The notes under the pieces are model-generated. The model worked only from the letters and a program-made list of their open reading frames with translations, was not told the DNA's origin and made no database searches. Positions 59,175-64,000 of a DNA stretch of 64,000 bases are shown piece by piece. The stretch's first letter is position 1, and each line of letters starts with the position of its first letter. This stretch comes from GCA-2715645 sp042095375 (lineage in GTDB: Bacteria > Bacteroidota > Bacteroidia > Cytophagales > MED-G16), in contig JBELBJ010000006.1 in NCBI GenBank assembly GCA_042095375.1, forward strand, positions 1-64,000, written 5' to 3'. The position numbers and the translations under genes were made by a program.

Positions 59175-61988
59175 ATGAATACAAGAATCTATTTATCTAT
59201 AATGTTATTGGTTCTTATAAGTACAAAAAACTTATATAGTCAAATATCATATAAATTAAATCAAGATCAGGAGAATCAAATTATAGTCAATTATTCTAAT
59301 CCAAAAACTTATGAAATAGGAAATATTGATGTTTTAGGATCGAAATATTTAGATAAAATAGCATTAATTTCAATATCGGGATTAAAAAAAGGAGATCAAA
59401 TAACAATTCCTGGAGATGCAATATCAGGTGCAATTAAAAAATTATGGAAACAAGGAATAATTGGAGATATTCAAATATATGCTACAAAAATTGAAGGAAA
59501 TAAAGTTGATTTAATTATTAGTCTCTCTGAGAGAGCAAGACTTAGTAAATTTAAAATTGAAGGCTTAGGAAAATCAAATACTACAACCTTAAATGAAAAA
59601 ATTAATTTAATTAGAGGTAGGATAGTAACAGATGCGGTTCTTAAAAACACAAAAAATATAATAAAAAAATATTTAGATAATAAGGGTTTTACAAATGCTT
59701 CAATATCTATAAAACAAGAAACCGATACTATTTTATCAAATAGTATTCGTCTATTAATCAGTGTAAATAAAAAACAGAAAGTAAAAATTAATAATATTAA
59801 TTTTGTTGGAAAAACTATTTTTTCAGATGCAAAGCTTAAGGGTAAATTAAAAAAAACAGGAGAAAAGCCTAGGGTAGGTCTTTTCAAATCAATTTTCTTA
59901 AACTCCATTGAGCTTATTAAGCCAAGAAATTTATTTCAAAATAAAAAAGGATTGAGCCTAATTTCATTTAATAAATATATGACTGAAAATTTAAAAATAA
60001 ACATTTTTAAATCAAGCAAATTTATAACTTCAGAGTATAGAAATGATAAAGAAAATTTGATAAAATTTTATCAATCTAAAGGATATAGAGATATAAAAAT
60101 AATAAGTGATTCTACTTTCTTTGATAAAGATAACCTTATAAATATTAGCCTTAAATTAAATCCAGGAAATAAATATTACTTTAGAAATATAACCTGGGCA
60201 GGAAATTACATATACAATGATAATACACTTAATGAAGTCCTAGCAATAGATAAAGGAGATATTTATGATACAGAAACTCTTGAAAAAAAAATAACATACA
60301 ATCCAAAAGGTGAAGATGTTTCTTCTCTATATCAAGACAACGGTTATTTATTCTCAAATATCCAGCCTATTGAAATATCTATTGAAAATGATTCTGTCGA
60401 TATTGAAATGAGAATATATGAAGGAGCTCAAGCATCAATAGATAAAGTAACAGTAGTAGGAAATGATAGAACAAGTGATCATGTAATTATGCGTGAGCTT
60501 AGAACTATTCCAGGACAAAAATATAATAGATCAGAACTAATCAGAACTCAAAGAGAATTGTCTCAACTTGGTTATTTTGACCCAGAAACTATTGCTCCTG
60601 TTCCAACCCCTAACCCTGCTAAAGAAACAGTAGACATTAGGTGGGAGGTTGAAGAAAAACCTAGTGACCAGGTTGAGCTTTCTGGTGGATGGGGAGGTTA
60701 TTTTGGGTTTGTGGGAACAGTTGGTTTAAGTTTTAGTAATTTTTCAATCAAAAATATTACGGATTTTAGCAAATGGAAACCTCTTCCTGTTGGAGATGGT
60801 CAAAAATTATCTATTAGAGTTCAAGCTAATGGGAGACAATTTCAATCCTATTCTTTTAGTTTTTCAGAACCATGGTTTGGTGGAAGAAAACCTAATAATT
60901 TTGGTATTAACTATAGTTATTCAATAAATAGAATGTTGGATTTTTATGGAAGCGGCTACCCATATGGTGGTGGTGGTGGATATGGAGGATATGGAGGATA
61001 TGGGGGATATGGCGGGGGATATGGCGGAGGATATGGGGGATATGGCGGAGGATATGGCGGAGGATATGGCGGATACGGTTTAGGTGGTGGATATGGCTCA
61101 TCCAAAGATAGTAAGGTAATAGGTGCTATGAAGATTCACGCTGTAACTTTAAGTCTTGGTAGAAGAATAACATGGCCTGATGACTTTTTTATAATATCTA
61201 ATTCATTAGTCTATTATAGATATGATTTATTCAATTTTGGACAATCTCTTGGCTTTAATACTGGAATTACAAATACAATAGCATTTAAAACTAATATCTC
61301 TAGAAATAGTATAGATAATCCAATGTTTCCAAGAAGAGGATCTTCTTTTTCTTTAGATGTTGCAATTACTCCACCATATTCCTCTTGGAATGATCTTGAT
61401 TATGAGACTGCAGAACCAAAAGAAAAATATAAATGGGCAGAATACCATAAGTGGATGTTTGATGCAAAATTTTATACTTCAATAATTGGAAATTTGGTTC
61501 TAGAATCTAGAGCACATATAGGTTTCATTGGGGCTTTTGGAGATGAAAGTAAAATTGGCCCTTTTGAAAGGTTTTATCTTGGAGGAGATGGCTTATCTGG
61601 ATCATATAGTAATTTCCTTTTAGGAACAGAAAGGGTTGCGTTAAGAGGTTATGAAAATAATTCACTTGTGCCAATAGATTCAGAAAGAAATATTCAAGGA
61701 GGAACAATATATAATAAATATGTTTTTGAATTACGTCATCCTATTTCCTTAAATCCAACTGCTACAATCTACGGTTCAACATTTGTTGAAGCAGGTAACA
61801 ATTGGAATTCACAATCAGAGTTTAATCCTTTTAATTTATATAGGTCCGCTGGTGTTGGTGTTAGAATATTTATGCCTGCATTTGGTTTATTGGGTATAGA
61901 TTGGGCTTATGGATTTGATAAATTGCCAGGCCAATTGACCCGATCTGGTCCACAGTTTCATTTCTCAATTGGTCAACAATTAAGATAA
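59175..61988 (+). CDS. bamA: Outer membrane protein assembly factor BamA with Gly-Tyr loop
   Basis: BamA folds beta-barrel proteins into the outer membrane. I chose the ATG at 59175 (MNTRIYLSIMLLVLIS), which gives a signal peptide cut near NLYSQ; the frame opens at 59124 inside uppS. The 937-residue protein has five POTRA domains (about 40-500) and an Omp85 barrel with SFSEPWFGGRKPN, ITWPDDFF, RGSSFSLDVAI and a C-terminal strand ending FHFSIGQQLR. At residues 598-641 an almost pure Gly-Tyr segment interrupts the barrel in what should be an extracellular loop. uppS lies directly upstream and two Skp-like genes follow. Confidence 0.96.
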   Translation: MNTRIYLSIMLLVLISTKNLYSQISYKLNQDQENQIIVNYSNPKTYEIGNIDVLGSKYLDKIALISISGLKKGDQITIPGDAISGAIKKLWKQGIIGDIQIYATKIEGNKVDLIISLSERARLSKFKIEGLGKSNTTTLNEKINLIRGRIVTDAVLKNTKNIIKKYLDNKGFTNASISIKQETDTILSNSIRLLISVNKKQKVKINNINFVGKTIFSDAKLKGKLKKTGEKPRVGLFKSIFLNSIELIKPRNLFQNKKGLSLISFNKYMTENLKINIFKSSKFITSEYRNDKENLIKFYQSKGYRDIKIISDSTFFDKDNLINISLKLNPGNKYYFRNITWAGNYIYNDNTLNEVLAIDKGDIYDTETLEKKITYNPKGEDVSSLYQDNGYLFSNIQPIEISIENDSVDIEMRIYEGAQASIDKVTVVGNDRTSDHVIMRELRTIPGQKYNRSELIRTQRELSQLGYFDPETIAPVPTPNPAKETVDIRWEVEEKPSDQVELSGGWGGYFGFVGTVGLSFSNFSIKNITDFSKWKPLPVGDGQKLSIRVQANGRQFQSYSFSFSEPWFGGRKPNNFGINYSYSINRMLDFYGSGYPYGGGGGYGGYGGYGGYGGGYGGGYGGYGGGYGGGYGGYGLGGGYGSSKDSKVIGAMKIHAVTLSLGRRITWPDDFFIISNSLVYYRYDLFNFGQSLGFNTGITNTIAFKTNISRNSIDNPMFPRRGSSFSLDVAITPPYSSWNDLDYETAEPKEKYKWAEYHKWMFDAKFYTSIIGNLVLESRAHIGFIGAFGDESKIGPFERFYLGGDGLSGSYSNFLLGTERVALRGYENNSLVPIDSERNIQGGTIYNKYVFELRHPISLNPTATIYGSTFVEAGNNWNSQSEFNPFNLYRSAGVGVRIFMPAFGLLGIDWAYGFDKLPGQLTRSGPQFHFSIGQQLR
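60966..61097 (+). repeat. Gly-Gly-Tyr coding repeat in the BamA barrel
   Basis: About 132 bases encode 44 residues made of GGY and GGGY units (one Leu interruption), from units such as GGATAT GGC and GGGATATGGC. The codons vary at the third base, so the repeat is partly diverged. It lies between barrel strands ending SINRMLDFYGS and starting SSKDSKVIGA. Confidence 0.92.
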
Positions 61989-61990
61989 TC

Positions 61991-62518
61991 ATGCCATATA
62001 AAGTTTTTATATTAATTTTTAGTTTCTTATTAAATAATAACTCTTTATTTAGTCAAAAATTTGGGTACGTTAATACAGATTTTATTTTAAATCAAATGAA
62101 AGAATATCAAGATGCATTAAGTGAAATAAATTCTATCTCAAAATCCTGGGAAAATGAAATTAATGATATGTATAAATTAGCTGAGAAAAAAGAAATTTCA
62201 TTAAAAGCTGAAAAAATTTTATTAACGGAAGAGATGTATAATGAAAAAAGAAAAATAATTGATGATGAATGGAGTGAAATTAAAAATTATCAACAAAAAA
62301 TATTTGGATTAGAGGGCTTATTTTTTTTAAAGAAAAAAGAACTTATTGAACCAATTCAAGATATAGTTTTCGAGTCAATTGAAAGAGTTGCAAAAAAAAA
62401 TAGATTACAAATAGTATTTGATAAATCAAGTGGTCCAGTTTTATTATATACTAATCCAATTCACGATTATACTGATTATGTTTTAGAAGATTTAGGACTA
62501 ACTGAAAAAAATAATTAG
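61991..62518 (+). CDS. OmpH/Skp-family periplasmic chaperone, first copy
   Basis: Skp holds unfolded outer-membrane proteins in the periplasm. The 175-residue protein has a signal peptide (about 4-22, cut near SLFSQ), the OmpH start KFGYVNTDFILNQMKEYQDAL, a long charged coiled coil (about 40-120), and the C-terminal IVFDKSSGPVLLYTNPIHDYTDYVLEDLG in two blocks. It begins two bases after bamA and is one of two paralogues, the standard arrangement in Bacteroidota. Confidence 0.9.
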   Translation: MPYKVFILIFSFLLNNNSLFSQKFGYVNTDFILNQMKEYQDALSEINSISKSWENEINDMYKLAEKKEISLKAEKILLTEEMYNEKRKIIDDEWSEIKNYQQKIFGLEGLFFLKKKELIEPIQDIVFESIERVAKKNRLQIVFDKSSGPVLLYTNPIHDYTDYVLEDLGLTEKNN

Positions 62519-62541
62519 TTTTGTCCACTAAATTTAATTTT

Positions 62542-63075
62542 ATGAAAAAAATAAACATACTTGTAATTGGACTTTTACTAACTACACTAACCTCTTTTGG
62601 TCAAAATATTAAAATAGGTTACACAAATGTTGAATATATATTAAGTTTCTTACCTGAAACCAAACAGGTTCAGGCTGAGGTTCAAGCATATGGAACTCAA
62701 TTGCAAAATCAACTGCAATCTAAAATAACTGATTTTCAATCAAAAGCAGAGACATTTCAGAGAGAAGCTGCAACAATGACTGAGATTATTAGAGCAGATA
62801 AGCAAGAAGAATTACAAAATCTTCAAAATTCTATTGAAAAATTTCAAAGAGAAGCTCAGACGGCAATAACAACAAAGGAAACTGAATTATTTAAGCCTTT
62901 ATTTGAAAAGATAAGTAGCGCTATAAATAAAGTTGCTGAACAGGAATCATTTTCTCATGTATTTAGTGCAGGGGTTCCGGGTGTTGATGTTTTATTATAT
63001 GCACAACCTTCGGATGATATTTCTAATATAGTTTTAAAAGAGTTGGGAATTGATCCGCCAGAAACAGAAGAATAA
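62542..63075 (+). CDS. OmpH/Skp-family periplasmic chaperone, second copy
   Basis: I chose the ATG at 62542 (MKKINILVIGLLLTTL), which gives a standard signal peptide ending TSFGQ; the frame opens earlier with TTG at 62521. The 177-residue protein shows IKIGYTNVEYILSFLPETKQ, a Gln-rich coiled coil (about 45-130) and a C-terminal SFSHVFSAGVPGVDVLLYA. It is the second Skp-like paralogue after bamA. Its stop is two bases from the stop of the convergent oxygenase gene. Confidence 0.92.
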   Translation: MKKINILVIGLLLTTLTSFGQNIKIGYTNVEYILSFLPETKQVQAEVQAYGTQLQNQLQSKITDFQSKAETFQREAATMTEIIRADKQEELQNLQNSIEKFQREAQTAITTKETELFKPLFEKISSAINKVAEQESFSHVFSAGVPGVDVLLYAQPSDDISNIVLKELGIDPPETEE

Positions 63076-63077
63076 TT

Positions 63078-63998
63078 CTATTTAGATTTCAACCCTATTT
63101 CTTTAAGTCTTTTTTCTAAAAATCCCCTTGCGTCAATATCTGTGTATTGTTTAGGATTATCTTTATCTATGCAGCTTTCAAGACAAGATAAACCCATATC
63201 TGGTCTAGGGTGTAGAAAAAATGGTATTGAAAACCTTGAAGTATGCAATAATTCTTTTTCAGGATTTACTACCCTGTGAATTGTTGACTTTAATTTATTA
63301 TTTGTTAATCTCTCAAGCATATCGCCAACATTGATTACAAGATGATCCTCTTTAGCTTCAATAGGTATCCACTTGTTATTTCTTGTTAATATTTCAAGTC
63401 CTTTTGCACTAGCCCCCATTAAAATTGTTATAAAATTAATATCGCCATGGGCTCCAGCTCTAACAGCATTTTTATTTATATTAATATTATGGATAGGGAA
63501 ATAATGAATTGCTCTCATAATACTTTCACCTCCCCTAACTTTATTTTCAAAATATTTTTTATCTAAATTCAGATATAATGCAATCGATTTTAAAATATTC
63601 AACCCTATGTTTTCAAGTTCTAAATATGTCTTAGTTGCATATTTCTCAAATAAGGGGAATTCTTTAGGCCAAACATTTTCACCGTAATCTCCAGTAGAAT
63701 CAGGGTGTCCAACATGATAAAACTCTTTAAGATCACCAACTTTACTTCCTTTTGCATGTTCTTTTCCTTTACCAACATACCCTCTTTGACCATTTTTTGA
63801 AGGAATTTCATATTGTTTTTTTTTGTGATCGTCCAAATAAAAGAATTCTTTAATTTGATCATATAAGTTACTTACTAGTGAAGAGTCTAAACCGTGGTTT
63901 TTTATAATCGCAAAACCTATTTGATTAAAAGAATCTCCAATAGCTGATACAAAATGTTTTTGTTCATCTAAATTTCCGTAATTGAATTTATCTAAATC
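63078..63998 (-). CDS. 2-oxoglutarate/Fe(II)-dependent oxygenase (isopenicillin N synthase-like), 5' end outside window
   Basis: The frame stays open on the minus strand to the window edge, so the start lies beyond 64000; the internal TTG at 63836 is not the true start. The visible part (about 307 residues) has the DIOX-N pattern IGFAIIKNHGLDSSLV, the iron-binding His-x-Asp in GAHGDINFITILM, the second His in KSTIHRVVNP and the 2-oxoglutarate-binding Arg and Ser in SRFSIPFFLHPRPD. This is the plant- and marine-type oxygenase family related to isopenicillin N synthase. It converges on the bamA-ompH operon. The substrate is unknown. Confidence 0.88.
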   Translation of the reverse strand, partial: DLDKFNYGNLDEQKHFVSAIGDSFNQIGFAIIKNHGLDSSLVSNLYDQIKEFFYLDDHKKKQYEIPSKNGQRGYVGKGKEHAKGSKVGDLKEFYHVGHPDSTGDYGENVWPKEFPLFEKYATKTYLELENIGLNILKSIALYLNLDKKYFENKVRGGESIMRAIHYFPIHNININKNAVRAGAHGDINFITILMGASAKGLEILTRNNKWIPIEAKEDHLVINVGDMLERLTNNKLKSTIHRVVNPEKELLHTSRFSIPFFLHPRPDMGLSCLESCIDKDNPKQYTDIDARGFLEKRLKEIGLKSK

Positions 63999-64000
63999 AA

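Noticed and set aside
60907..61101. Histidine-rich antisense frame opposite bamA
   Set aside because: It is the minus-strand translation of the Gly-Tyr repeat; the plus strand is a well-supported BamA.
63078..63836. Complete oxygenase gene starting at the TTG at 63836
   Set aside because: The frame continues upstream with the typical N-terminal GFAIIKNHG block to the window edge, so the gene is cut by the window end.

Overview
The window is a very AT-rich, densely packed chromosomal segment from a member of the Bacteroidota, most likely a streamlined marine flavobacterium. Evidence: Bacteroidota-specific families (DUF4293, DUF6089-type barrel, long NusB, NagB-LmbE fusion enzyme, one-cysteine DksA-like protein), flavobacterial gene orders (nusB-ytxH-DUF1573-yajC-coaE; nadK-DUF6089-uppS-bamA-ompH-ompH), TAnnTTTG promoter elements and a general lack of Shine-Dalgarno sequences. 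Intergenic spaces are mostly below 100 bp, many genes overlap, and several convergent neighbours end within a few bases of each other. Nothing looks like a complete prophage, insertion sequence or CRISPR array.

Layout. 1-7.7 kb is the most accessory-looking part: a DUF1080 domain protein cut by the window edge, a mini ExbB/MotA-like membrane protein, an exported metalloprotease-TPR protein, a SemiSWEET transporter, PEP carboxykinase (pckA), a DUF6090-like membrane protein, two divergent SnoaL-like lipoproteins, a thioesterase and a lipoprotein with an HExxH motif. 7.7-11.5 kb (minus strand) holds coaE, yajC, a DUF1573 lipoprotein, ytxH, nusB and a leucine-type dehydrogenase. 11.6-16 kb holds two ABC exporter half-transporters on either side of a sulfotransferase; their nucleotide-binding motifs are complementary, as in heterodimeric exporters. 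16-24 kb has truA, DUF4293, htpG (behind a sigma-54-like promoter), a MORN-like protein, lipB, rnr, a prenyl synthase and rpmA/rplU.

24-37 kb contains ribonucleotide reductase nrdBA behind the longest non-coding gap of the window, then apbE, ruvB, queG, a lone batD, aroC, a dicarboxylate symporter, an Nfu protein with a (GATACA)n microsatellite, and cysS. 37-44.7 kb is the nusA-infB-dksA-scpB-rluB run, with no rimP in front of nusA, ending in an unusual gene whose first ~73 residues look like the N-terminal domain of a tyrosine recombinase, fused in frame to glucosamine-6-phosphate deaminase plus a LmbE deacetylase domain. It starts inside a perfect 22-bp palindrome, half of which is duplicated over the preceding rluB stop codon. 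A tRNA-Phe gene follows. 44.9-53.5 kb has a heterodisulfide-reductase-like Fe-S pair, an OmpA/PD40 protein, purM, D-lactate dehydrogenase, rpsU and a XerC/D recombinase. 53.5-64 kb covers two alpha/beta hydrolases, pdxJ, yqeY, cvpA, nadK, the uppS-bamA-ompH envelope operon (BamA carries a Gly-Tyr-rich loop) and a partial 2-oxoglutarate/Fe(II) oxygenase.

Most of the window is housekeeping: translation and transcription, envelope biogenesis, nucleotide and cofactor synthesis. The observations most worth a second look are the recombinase-domain/NagB fusion with its palindromic repeat, the complementary ABC pair around a sulfotransferase, the BamA Gly-Tyr loop, the Nfu microsatellite, and the nusA leader hairpin with absent rimP. 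I did not find a convincing complete new multi-gene system.
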